The notes beneath the pieces are model-generated. The model made no database searches, was not told the origin of the DNA, and worked only from the letters and a program-made list of their open reading frames with translations. This document shows, piece after piece, positions 44,324 to 52,929 of a stretch of 64,000 nt of DNA. Position numbers and translations under genes: made by a program. Positions within the stretch are counted from its first letter, which is position 1. Each line of letters opens with the position of its first letter. Source of the DNA: Dyadobacter koreensis (GTDB lineage: Bacteria > Bacteroidota > Bacteroidia > Cytophagales > Spirosomataceae); contig NZ_FNXY01000009.1 in NCBI RefSeq assembly GCF_900108855.1, positions 124,001-188,000 of the forward strand. Direction: 5' to 3'.

Positions 44324-44371
44324 AAAAGGGTTCGAAAACGAAAGTTCAACTTTCAATTTCAAACCCTTTTT
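44324..44371. terminator. Terminator between the DUF4293 and kdsD genes
   Basis: AAAAGGGTTCGAAA pairs with TTTCAAACCCTTTT with one mismatch, and an inner GAAAGTT/AACTTTC pair extends it. T-runs flank both sides for the two convergent genes. Confidence 0.75.
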
Positions 44372-44390
44372 CTATGAAATTCATTTGCGC

Positions 44391-45365
44391 TTAAACCAAT
44401 CCTTCTCTCAGTAAATCGTGCAAATGAACAAACCCTTTTACAATATTTTCTTCAACAACGACAACATGTGTGATACTTTTTGACTGCATAATTTCCAGGG
44501 CAGTTACCGCGAAATCTTCCGGATCAACACATATCGGCGAGGCCGTCATGATATCACAGGCCCGCAAATGCAGCAGTTCTTCTCCCGAATGCTGATTCAA
44601 CATTCGACGCAGATCACCGTCTGTAATTATTCCGGCCATTTTTCCTTCAGAATTATTTACAGCCGTAACACCAAGTCTTTTGGAAGTAATTTCCATAATC
44701 ACCTGTTTCAATGATGCATTTTCATCAACAATTGGCAGCGTATTGTTTGGATATATATCACACACCTTCAAATAAAGTCGTTTTCCCAACGCACCTCCCG
44801 GATGATAACGTGCAAAATCCTGCCGGGTAAAACCTCTTGCTTCAAGCAGGCAGATAGCCAGCGCATCACCCAACGCCATCGAAACCGTGGTACTCGTCGT
44901 CGGTGCCAGATTATGTGAATCGGCCTCAACCGGTGCATACGAATGCAAAATAAATTGCGAATGCTGGGCAAGGTAGGAGTCTCTGTTACTGACCATCGCA
45001 ATGATCGGCACACCGGTTCTTTTGAGCAAAGGAACGAGCACTTTTATCTCGGGTGTATCTCCGCTTTTTGACAAAACCATCACAACATCGGTATCCTGGA
45101 TCATGCCCAGATCACCGTGAATTGCATCAGCGGCGTGCATAAATAATGCCGGTGTACCAGTCGAATTTAAAGTCGCAACGATTTTCTGACCCACAATCGC
45201 ACTCTTCCCGATTCCCGAAACCACAACCCTGCCTCCGGAATTTAAAATAGCATATACGCACTTTTCAAATTCGTCATCAATCCTTTCAACAAGATTCTGT
45301 AAAGCAATAGCTTCCTGCAGTATCACATTCTTTGCGATGGACTGAATATTTTTTATTAATTTCAA
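44391..45365 (-). CDS. kdsD: Arabinose-5-phosphate isomerase, KpsF/GutQ family
   Basis: A 324-residue enzyme with a SIS domain (about 40-170; VSGIGKSAIVGQKIVATLNS, HGDLGM, SKSGDTPEI) and two CBS domains (about 205-324). It interconverts ribulose 5-phosphate and arabinose 5-phosphate for Kdo, the inner core sugar of LPS. It is divergent from recQ, a common arrangement in Bacteroidota. Confidence 0.92.
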   Translation of the reverse strand: MKLIKNIQSIAKNVILQEAIALQNLVERIDDEFEKCVYAILNSGGRVVVSGIGKSAIVGQKIVATLNSTGTPALFMHAADAIHGDLGMIQDTDVVMVLSKSGDTPEIKVLVPLLKRTGVPIIAMVSNRDSYLAQHSQFILHSYAPVEADSHNLAPTTSTTVSMALGDALAICLLEARGFTRQDFARYHPGGALGKRLYLKVCDIYPNNTLPIVDENASLKQVIMEITSKRLGVTAVNNSEGKMAGIITDGDLRRMLNQHSGEELLHLRACDIMTASPICVDPEDFAVTALEIMQSKSITHVVVVEENIVKGFVHLHDLLREGLV

Positions 45366-45416
45366 ATCTGAATTACAGTTTTATTGAGAACTAATTCCAA
45401 TTATAAAGATCAAAGG

Positions 45417-45424
45417 CAAAGATA
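45417..45424 (-). promoter_or_regulatory. -7 box upstream of kdsD
   Basis: On the minus strand this is TATCTTTG, an exact TAnnTTTG match, about 50 bases before the kdsD ATG. The -33 half is not obvious. Confidence 0.45.
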
Positions 45425-45458
45425 GAGAACTTTGGGATATCCATTTTGTTGACAAAGT

Positions 45459-47669
45459 ATGGTAAAGCAGGTTGATAATGTCGTTTTAGACACGTTAAAA
45501 GAAAGACTCAAAGAAATATTTGGTTACAGTCAGTTTCGGGGAGAGCAAGAGGTAATAATTCAAAACATTCTGCTAGGCAAAAATACTTTCGTTATTATGC
45601 CAACGGGAGCAGGAAAATCACTTTGTTACCAGTTGCCAGCACTGGTAACGGAAGGTATGACAATCGTTATATCTCCGCTTATTGCCCTCATGAAAAATCA
45701 GGTCGACCAATTGACTGCATTTGGGATTAATGCACAGTTCCTTAATTCAACGCTTACAAAAGCGGAAATGACTCGCGTGAAGAACGATGCGCTGGACGGC
45801 AGCCTGAAACTGCTTTACATTGCACCGGAATCACTGACAAAAGATGAGAATCTTGAATTTCTGAAAAGAGTTAAAATCTCTTTTGTTGCTATCGACGAAG
45901 CCCATTGTATTTCTGAATGGGGACATGATTTCCGCCCTGAATACCGCCGCATTTATGGTATTATCGAAAATATCGGCAATCTCCCGATTATTGCTTTAAC
46001 GGCTACTGCTACCCCCAAAGTTCAGCAGGACATCCGTAAAAACCTGCAAATGGAAGAGGCTGAAACTTTCAAATCCTCGTTCAACCGAAAAAATCTATAC
46101 TACGAAATCCGCGCTAAAAAAGATACCAAAAAGCAGCTTATCCGTTACGTCCGAAATAATAAGGGTAAGTCTGGTATCATATATTGTCTGAGCCGTAAAA
46201 CGGTTGAGGAGATCGCTGAACTGCTTTCTGTCAACGATGTGAGAGCACTTCCTTATCACGCCGGATTGGACAGCAATACGCGCATGGCCAACCAGGATGC
46301 TTTTTTAAATGAAGAAGTAGACGTTATTGTTGCAACAATTGCCTTTGGAATGGGTATTGACAAGCCAGACGTTCGTTTTGTCATTCACTATGATGTGCCA
46401 AAATCGCTGGAAGGATACTATCAGGAAACGGGTCGTGCCGGCCGTGACGGATTGGAAGGTAACTGTCTGATGTTTTACAGCTACGACGATATTCAGAAGC
46501 TGGAAAAATTCAATAAGGACAAAACTGTTACGGAACGGGATAATGCGCGCCATTTGCTGAATGAAATGGTGGCCTATTCAACGTTGGGTGTCTGCCGGAG
46601 AAGACAGCTTTTAAGCTATTTTGGCGAGTATCTCGACAAAGACTGCGGCTTCTGCGACAACTGTTTAAAACCAACCGAAAAAACCAAAGTTCAGGATGAG
46701 GTTGTGCTAGTCCTCCGTGCCGTTCAACTGACAGAGCAGCGTTTTGACGGAGATCATATTACTGACCTGATCACCGCAACAGACAACCAATATGTCCGCA
46801 GCTACGAACACGATAAACTGGACGTTTTCGGCAAGGGACTGGAAATGAATGAGTCACGTGATTACTGGCTATCCACTATCCGTCAATTGGTTATTTTAAA
46901 TTATCTTGAAAAAGATATTGAAAACTATGGTATCATCAAGATCGGAGAAAAGGGGCTGAATTATATCAATGACCCTTATCCCGTAACCCTTCACAAAGAT
47001 CATAACTTCGAAGAGGAGGAGGTTAAAGTGGAGGACGATAGCGCAGATTCAGCATCCGGCGGCAGCGCGCATGCCTACGATGAGACGCTTTTAGGTATGC
47101 TGAAAGCACTTCGTAAAAAAGTTGCCAAAGAAAAGGATTTGCCTCCTTATGTTATTTTCCAGGATCCATCCATGGAAGAAATGGCAACGACGTACCCGAC
47201 CACACAACAGGAAATGGCCCAGATTAATGGGGTCGGGATGGGGAAGGTGCAGAAATTCGGACGTCAATTCATTGACCTCATCACGCGTTATGTAGAAGAG
47301 AACGATATTGAAACGGCGAAAGATGTTGTAATTAAGTCAACTGTCAACAAATCCAAGATTAAGATTTTTATCATTTCTCAGGTTGATAGAAAAGTAAGTC
47401 TGGACGAGATCGCTGATGTAAAGGACATGGCCCTTAGCGATGTTATCGAAGAAGTCGAACATATCTGTTATTCTGGAACAAAATTAAATCTTGACTACTA
47501 TATCAATCAGGTGATTGACAAAGAGAGACAGCAGGATATTTATGATTATTTCATGAATGCTGAAACAGATAATATCGCAGCCGCATTAGACGAATTTTCC
47601 AACGACGACGTAAGTGAAGAGGAATTAAGATTGATGCGTATCAAGTTTTTATCGGAATTGGCAAACTAA
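45459..47669 (+). CDS. recQ: ATP-dependent DNA helicase RecQ
   Basis: A 736-residue helicase. Motif I is MPTGAGKSLCYQLPAL, motif II DEAHCISEWGHDFRPEY, motif VI QETGRAGRDG. The RQC zinc site has Cys near 382 and CGFCDNC near 399. An HRDC domain spans about 550-625 (YDETLLGMLKALRK), and an extra C-terminal helical part follows. It unwinds DNA in recombination and repair. The extension is normal for Bacteroidota RecQ. Confidence 0.95.
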   Translation: MVKQVDNVVLDTLKERLKEIFGYSQFRGEQEVIIQNILLGKNTFVIMPTGAGKSLCYQLPALVTEGMTIVISPLIALMKNQVDQLTAFGINAQFLNSTLTKAEMTRVKNDALDGSLKLLYIAPESLTKDENLEFLKRVKISFVAIDEAHCISEWGHDFRPEYRRIYGIIENIGNLPIIALTATATPKVQQDIRKNLQMEEAETFKSSFNRKNLYYEIRAKKDTKKQLIRYVRNNKGKSGIIYCLSRKTVEEIAELLSVNDVRALPYHAGLDSNTRMANQDAFLNEEVDVIVATIAFGMGIDKPDVRFVIHYDVPKSLEGYYQETGRAGRDGLEGNCLMFYSYDDIQKLEKFNKDKTVTERDNARHLLNEMVAYSTLGVCRRRQLLSYFGEYLDKDCGFCDNCLKPTEKTKVQDEVVLVLRAVQLTEQRFDGDHITDLITATDNQYVRSYEHDKLDVFGKGLEMNESRDYWLSTIRQLVILNYLEKDIENYGIIKIGEKGLNYINDPYPVTLHKDHNFEEEEVKVEDDSADSASGGSAHAYDETLLGMLKALRKKVAKEKDLPPYVIFQDPSMEEMATTYPTTQQEMAQINGVGMGKVQKFGRQFIDLITRYVEENDIETAKDVVIKSTVNKSKIKIFIISQVDRKVSLDEIADVKDMALSDVIEEVEHICYSGTKLNLDYYINQVIDKERQQDIYDYFMNAETDNIAAALDEFSNDDVSEEELRLMRIKFLSELAN

Positions 47670-47735
47670 TTCAGAGTCAGGCAAGGATTTTGCCTGTTAA
47701 CCTAACAGTTTGTCAAAATTATTTTTATCCAAGTT

Positions 47736-49025
47736 ATGAATATACTTATATTGGGTTCAGGAGGCCGAGAACACGCTTTTGCCTGGAAAATAGCCCAAAG
47801 CCCTCTTTGTGACAATTTGTTTGTAGCGCCGGGAAATGCCGGCACTGCAGAAATAGCAACAAACCTTCCTATTTCTTACAATGATTTTGACGCAGTTGCA
47901 ACAGCTGTTATTGAAAATAGTATTGAATTGGTAATTGTAGGGCCGGAAGAACCCCTGGTAAATGGCGTTGTTGATTATTTCGAAAGCCGCCCTGATCTTA
48001 GTAAAATAAAAATAATCGGGCCAAATAAAGCCGGTGCAGAACTGGAAGGCAGCAAAGATTTCTCGAAGCAGTTCATGCAAAAATATGGCATCCCAACAGC
48101 TTCTTCACGCACTTTTACGGCTGAAACTCTTGAAAGCGGATTGGAATATCTGGAAACGCATCCATTGCCGATTGTGTTAAAAGCTGATGGACTTGCGGCT
48201 GGAAAAGGTGTGATCATTGCTGAGAAACATAAGGAAGCGCAGGAAGCATTTACAGAGATGCTTGTTGACGGTAAATTTGGATCGGCAGGAAATAAAGTTG
48301 TTATTGAGCAATTCTTAAAAGGAATAGAATTGTCAGTATTTGTACTTTGTGATGGTGAGAACTATAAAATCTTGCCGGAAGCTAAGGATTATAAAAGAAT
48401 TGGAGAAAACGATACCGGACTTAATACCGGAGGAATGGGTGCCGTTTCACCTGTTGCTTTCGCTGATGCCAATTTTTTAAGAAAAGTTGAAGAAAAAGTA
48501 GTTAAACCGACACTCCACGGGTTAAAAAGTGAGGGAATCAAATATGTTGGATTCATATTTATCGGTTTGATGAATATCAAAGGAGAGCCTTATGTCATTG
48601 AGTACAATGTACGTATGGGCGATCCGGAAACAGAGGTGGTCTTGCCGCGTATTCAATCTGATTTTCTGATACTTCTGGCTGCAACCGCCAAAGGTACTTT
48701 ACAGGACATCGAAATGAAAATCTCCCCGCAGGTTGCAGTGACGACTGTTTTGGTATCTGGTGGATACCCGGGAGATTATGAAAAAGGCAAAGTAATTTCC
48801 GGCAAGGAAAAGGTTGAAGATGTATTTCTGTTTCATGCAGGAACTACATTTAATGCGAATACCGAAGTCGTGACGAATGGTGGCAGGGTTATGGTTTTAA
48901 CCGGCGTTGCCAATTCGCTTGAAAATGCTGTTCATAAGTCGCAGCGTGCTGCGCAAGCTATACAGTTTGAGGGAAAATATTTCAGACACGACATCGGTAT
49001 GGATTTAATTCGTTATAACTCTTGA
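47736..49025 (+). CDS. purD: Phosphoribosylamine-glycine ligase
   Basis: A 429-residue ATP-grasp enzyme: ILGSGGREHAFAWKIAQS at the start, LKADGLAAGKGVIIA for nucleotide binding, and YVIEYNVRMGDPETEVVLPR late in the grasp domain. It makes GAR in purine synthesis. It sits between recQ and a PSP1 gene on the same strand, with a 15-base gap to the latter. Confidence 0.96.
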   Translation: MNILILGSGGREHAFAWKIAQSPLCDNLFVAPGNAGTAEIATNLPISYNDFDAVATAVIENSIELVIVGPEEPLVNGVVDYFESRPDLSKIKIIGPNKAGAELEGSKDFSKQFMQKYGIPTASSRTFTAETLESGLEYLETHPLPIVLKADGLAAGKGVIIAEKHKEAQEAFTEMLVDGKFGSAGNKVVIEQFLKGIELSVFVLCDGENYKILPEAKDYKRIGENDTGLNTGGMGAVSPVAFADANFLRKVEEKVVKPTLHGLKSEGIKYVGFIFIGLMNIKGEPYVIEYNVRMGDPETEVVLPRIQSDFLILLAATAKGTLQDIEMKISPQVAVTTVLVSGGYPGDYEKGKVISGKEKVEDVFLFHAGTTFNANTEVVTNGGRVMVLTGVANSLENAVHKSQRAAQAIQFEGKYFRHDIGMDLIRYNS

Positions 49026-49040
49026 TGAAGACGATTAACT

Positions 49041-50237
49041 ATGGGATGTGGATCATGTGCATCCGGCGGATGCGGTACTAAAGAAGGATCGGCCGTCTCA
49101 GGATGTGGAAGTAATGGAACCTGTGGTACAGGTGGATGTAATAAAATGAATGTTTTCGACTGGCTCAGCCACATGGATGTGCCTGCAAGCCAGAAGTTTG
49201 ACGTTGTTGAAGTTAAATTTAAAGGCGGACGAAAAGAATATTTCCGTAATATAAATCAGGTTGACTTTGTCACCGGCGACTACGTTGTTTGCGAAATGGC
49301 TTCGGGCCAGCATATTGGAACAGTATCCTTGCAAGGCGAACTTGTACGCCTGCAGATGAAACGTAAGAGCGTTGCGATCAGCGATGATATTCATGTCATT
49401 TACAGGGTAGCGACGGAAAAAGATTTGGACAAACATACGCAGGCGATGGCACGTGAAATGCCAACGCTTTATCGCACACGGGAAATTATCCGTGAGATGA
49501 AACTGAATATGAAGTTATCAGACGTTGAATTTCAGTCAGATAACACCAAAACTACTTTTTATTACTCTTCCGAAGAGCGTGTTGACTTTCGGGAGCTGAT
49601 CAAATCTCTTGCTTCTGAATTTAAAGTCAGGATCGAGATGAGGCAGATCAGTCTTCGTCAGGAAGCGAGCCGTTTAGGTGGCCTGGGTTCTTGCGGACGC
49701 GAACTTTGCTGTTCAACGTGGCTTACAGATTTCAAGAATATTTCTACTTCGGCTGCGCGTTATCAGAATCTTTCGCTGAACCCTGCAAAACTTTCAGGAC
49801 AATGCGGACGACTAAAATGCTGTCTGAATTATGAGCTCGAAACTTACATTGATGCTCTGAGAGATATTCCTACTATCGATGCGCCTTTGAAAACAAAAAA
49901 AGGAGTTGCAACGCTTCAGAAGACGGATATTTTCAGAAAGATTATGTGGTTTGGTTTTGAAAAAGACACAAACTGGTATCCGGTTGCTATTGATAAAGTT
50001 CTTGAAATCATTGATTTGAACAAGAAGGATATTATTCCGGAATCTCTGGAAATTCTGACTCCGGAACCGGAAAAGAAAATCGAAAAAGGCGCTCAGTCAT
50101 TGAATAGTGACCTTGCAAACCTTGACCGTAAATACAGCGAGGAACAAAAAAAGAAGAAAAAGAAGAAAAACAGGAATGGTAATAAAAACCGCGGTGCCAA
50201 ACCACCACAAGCTACCACTCCTTCTTCACCGCAATAA
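49041..50237 (+). CDS. PSP1-domain protein, RicT/YaaT-like, with Cys-rich head
   Basis: A 398-residue protein. The first 34 residues hold six Cys in a Gly/Ser-rich context (GCGSCASGGCGTK, CGSNGTCGTGGC), which is unusual and could bind an iron-sulfur cluster. The PSP1 core follows (about 50-270), with LGSCGRELCCSTW and QCGRLKCCLNYE. The last 30 residues are a Lys/Asn-rich basic tail (KKKKKKKNRNGNK). RicT in Bacillus binds RNase Y with RicA and RicF and carries iron-sulfur clusters; the role here is inferred. It is likely in one unit with purD. Confidence 0.87.
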   Translation: MGCGSCASGGCGTKEGSAVSGCGSNGTCGTGGCNKMNVFDWLSHMDVPASQKFDVVEVKFKGGRKEYFRNINQVDFVTGDYVVCEMASGQHIGTVSLQGELVRLQMKRKSVAISDDIHVIYRVATEKDLDKHTQAMAREMPTLYRTREIIREMKLNMKLSDVEFQSDNTKTTFYYSSEERVDFRELIKSLASEFKVRIEMRQISLRQEASRLGGLGSCGRELCCSTWLTDFKNISTSAARYQNLSLNPAKLSGQCGRLKCCLNYELETYIDALRDIPTIDAPLKTKKGVATLQKTDIFRKIMWFGFEKDTNWYPVAIDKVLEIIDLNKKDIIPESLEILTPEPEKKIEKGAQSLNSDLANLDRKYSEEQKKKKKKKNRNGNKNRGAKPPQATTPSSPQ

Positions 50238-50240
50238 AAA

Positions 50241-50287
50241 AAAGAAAATAAGCTGCAAAAATGATATTTTGCAGCTTATTTTCTTTT
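50241..50287 (+). terminator. Terminator after the PSP1 gene
   Basis: A 20-base arm (AAAGAAAATAAGCTGCAAAA) is complementary to 50267-50287 around a 6-base loop, and the right arm ends in a T-rich tail. An ATG in the loop is in frame with anmK, but is very unlikely to be its start. Confidence 0.8.
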
Positions 50288-50311
50288 ATCACCAGCTCAA
50301 TATCCAAGCTC

Positions 50312-51508
50312 TTGAAAACTCATGTAATTCGTTTAGCACAAATTGCTAATAAACCTTCCAGACGTATCATTGGACTGATGTCCGGCACCTCACTTGACGG
50401 GCTTGATGTTGCGCTATGTAATGTTGAAGGAAACGGAACCGATACAGTTTTGAAAGTAGAACATTTTGCAACCGTACCTTTTACCGAAGAATTCAGGGAT
50501 AGCATAAGAGAGATATTTGCAAAGCGTGAGATCGACTTTCAACATTTATGTGTTCTGAATCCCTCTATCGGCATTACACATGGCAATATGATTCTGGAAT
50601 GTTTGAAAAAATGGAACATTCAGCCAGAAGAAATTGACCTGATCGCAAGTCATGGACAAACGGTCTTTCATGCTCCAAAGAAACAGCATAATCTTTCCGA
50701 ATTTCCAAATTCTACGTTACAGATCGGAGACGGTGATCATATTGCTGTTACTACACAAATTATAACACTAAGTGATTTTCGCCAAAAACATATTGCTGCT
50801 GGAGGAGAGGGTGCGCCTCTGGCTGTTTACGGTGATTATTTTCTATTTTCCAAAAAAGGAGAAAATAGAATTTTACTGAACATGGGTGGTATTGCAAATT
50901 TTACATATCTGCCAGGATCATTGAATCCATCCGAGATCTTCACTACGGATACAGGACCGGGTAACACACTTATCGATGCTTTTTCCAGAGAATATTTTGG
51001 AAAACCTTATGACGAAAACGGCGCTATTGCAGCCAGTGGAAAAGTAAATACTATCCTGCTAGAGGCTTTAAAGTCACTTTCGTTCTTTGAAGCTCCGTTT
51101 CCAAAAACGACAGGACCAGAGGTTTTCAATATGGATTTTGTCGCGAACGTCACTGCAAAATATAATTTACAAGATATTTCCAGGGAGGACGTTCTCGCAA
51201 CACTAACCCGATTCAGTGCCGACACGATTTCCAGTGCAATTAAAAGAGTAATGAAACCCGAAGAAATTTACAAAATTTACGCGAGTGGCGGTGGTGCACA
51301 TAACCCGGTGCTGATGGCGTCCATTCGTGAGCAGCTACCAAATTGTCAGCTTGGGTTAATCAATGAACTGGGAGTATCAGGAGACGCCAAAGAAGCTGTT
51401 TTATTTGCGGTATTGGCCAATGAAACGGTTGCCGGTACGAATATGAATTTCGGAGAGAGGGAAGGTGTTCCAAGCGTATCGATGGGAAAGATTTCATTTC
51501 CCGGATGA
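50312..51508 (+). CDS. anmK: Anhydro-N-acetylmuramic acid kinase
   Basis: A 398-residue kinase with GLMSGTSLDGLDVALC for ATP, LLNMGGIANFTYLPG and DTGPGNTLIDAF. It phosphorylates and hydrolyses 1,6-anhydroMurNAc for recycling of the cell wall. The start is uncertain: the in-frame ATG at 50261 sits in the terminator loop, so the TTG at 50312, which gives MKTHVIRLAQIANK, is preferred. A start a few codons either way would not alter the enzyme. Confidence 0.9.
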   Translation: MKTHVIRLAQIANKPSRRIIGLMSGTSLDGLDVALCNVEGNGTDTVLKVEHFATVPFTEEFRDSIREIFAKREIDFQHLCVLNPSIGITHGNMILECLKKWNIQPEEIDLIASHGQTVFHAPKKQHNLSEFPNSTLQIGDGDHIAVTTQIITLSDFRQKHIAAGGEGAPLAVYGDYFLFSKKGENRILLNMGGIANFTYLPGSLNPSEIFTTDTGPGNTLIDAFSREYFGKPYDENGAIAASGKVNTILLEALKSLSFFEAPFPKTTGPEVFNMDFVANVTAKYNLQDISREDVLATLTRFSADTISSAIKRVMKPEEIYKIYASGGGAHNPVLMASIREQLPNCQLGLINELGVSGDAKEAVLFAVLANETVAGTNMNFGEREGVPSVSMGKISFPG

Positions 51509-51606
51509 TGTTTGTACAGGATCTCAAATAAAATACCGGGATTACCCTGTAAATACAGAATAATTGAGCTCCAAGCTGTTTCTTTGCAAAAAAGAATTCT
51601 TGTCGC

Positions 51607-52806
51607 ATGTATGATATCATCGTTGTAGGCGGTGGGATTGTTGGTTTGGCCACAGCCCTTCGTATAAAAGAACAAAAACCTTCGTTAAAACTTCTCCTTC
51701 TTGAAAAGGAAAATGGTGTTGCCAAACATCAAACCGGACATAATAGTGGGGTAATTCACTCAGGACTTTATTACAAGCCAGGAAGTTTAAAAGCTACAAA
51801 TTGTATTCGTGGGTATGAAATGCTTCTGGATTTTTGCAACCGGGAAGGCGTTCCATATGATCTTTGCGGAAAAATTGTCGTTGCAACAAAGGCTGAACAA
51901 ATCCCATTGTTAAAGAATCTATATGATCGTGGACAACAGAACGGTCTAACTCAAAACCGAATGATCACGAAACAAGAAATTCGTGAGAGGGAGCCGCACG
52001 TAAATGGCCTCGAAGGAATTTGGGTACCGTACACCGGAATTATCGATTATACAGCCGTAAGTGAAAAATATGCTGAGAAACTTTTGAAACTTGACGGAGA
52101 AATACGGTTCGGAGAGAAAGTTATTAACATCAAAAACCAGAATGCTTCAAGCGAAGTAATCACGGCTTCCGGCAATGCCTATACTACGCGTCTTGTTGTA
52201 AATTGTGCCGGTTTATATTCTGACAAAGTTGCACAATTGACACAACCGGAAGAGATTAAAGTCAGGATTATACCTTTCAGGGGAGAGTATTATAAGATCC
52301 GTCCGGAAAAGCATTATTTGGTCAAAAACCTTATATACCCAGTTCCGGATCCTAACTTTCCATTTTTAGGCGTTCATTTTACGCGGATGATCGAAGGTGG
52401 AGTAGAGGCAGGACCAAATGCTGTTTTTGCATTCAAGAGAGAAGGATATAAAAAAACGGATATAAATATTCCTGAACTGCTGGAAGCTTTGGCCTGGCCT
52501 GGTTTCAGAAAAGTAGCCATGAAATATTGGCAAACCGGAATGGGAGAATATTACCGCTCATTTTCCAAAGCCGCGTTTACAAAAGCTTTGCAGGAATTAA
52601 TACCGGAAGTGCAAAGTGAAGATTTAATTCCGGGCGGAGCGGGCGTTCGTGCGCAAGCCTGTGATTACGACGGCGGTTTGCTGGATGACTTCTCAATCAT
52701 TGAAAATAAAGGTGCCATTAATGTCTGTAATGCTCCCTCCCCGGCAGCAACTTCGTCACTTTCTATCGGACAAACCGTTTCTGAAAGAGTTTTAGCAAGA
52801 ATTTAA
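51607..52806 (+). CDS. lhgO: L-2-hydroxyglutarate oxidase
   Basis: A 399-residue FAD enzyme: IIVVGGGIVGLATALRI at the start, HNSGVIHSGLYYKPGSLKA, and GAGVRAQACDYDGG near the end. It oxidises L-2-hydroxyglutarate to 2-oxoglutarate, repairing a by-product or taking part in lysine breakdown. It is downstream of anmK on the same strand, with a terminator after it. A DUF1338 enzyme at 5169 may make the D-isomer; the two are not linked. Confidence 0.92.
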   Translation: MYDIIVVGGGIVGLATALRIKEQKPSLKLLLLEKENGVAKHQTGHNSGVIHSGLYYKPGSLKATNCIRGYEMLLDFCNREGVPYDLCGKIVVATKAEQIPLLKNLYDRGQQNGLTQNRMITKQEIREREPHVNGLEGIWVPYTGIIDYTAVSEKYAEKLLKLDGEIRFGEKVINIKNQNASSEVITASGNAYTTRLVVNCAGLYSDKVAQLTQPEEIKVRIIPFRGEYYKIRPEKHYLVKNLIYPVPDPNFPFLGVHFTRMIEGGVEAGPNAVFAFKREGYKKTDINIPELLEALAWPGFRKVAMKYWQTGMGEYYRSFSKAAFTKALQELIPEVQSEDLIPGGAGVRAQACDYDGGLLDDFSIIENKGAINVCNAPSPAATSSLSIGQTVSERVLARI

Positions 52807-52928
52807 GCGGCTTTCGGCTTTCGGCTTTCGGAAAATAAAAAAAGTCCTTACAAATCCGTTTCCGGATGTAAGGACTTTTTTTATTATTTCGAGGTAATAG
52901 ATCTGATTGCTGATAGCCGAAAGCCGAC
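52807..52928. repeat. Inverted heptad repeats flanking a terminator
   Basis: On the minus strand 52807-52831 reads as AGCCGAA heptads (three copies, the last partial); on the plus strand 52908-52928 reads TGCTGAT, AGCCGAA, AGCCGAC. The two sets are inverted to each other around the terminator and would pair. The unit matches the heptads at 42398. It lies between lhgO and the permease gene. Confidence 0.65.
52836..52882. terminator. Terminator between lhgO and the amino acid permease gene
   Basis: AGTCCTTACAAATCCG pairs with CCGGATGTAAGGACT, with one bulge. A-run on the left and T-run on the right make it work for both convergent genes. Confidence 0.85.
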
Positions 52929-52929
52929 G

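Noticed and set aside
50261..50311. ATG at 50261 as the start of anmK
   Set aside because: It lies in the loop of the terminator after the PSP1 gene, and the 17 residues it adds are not like the family.
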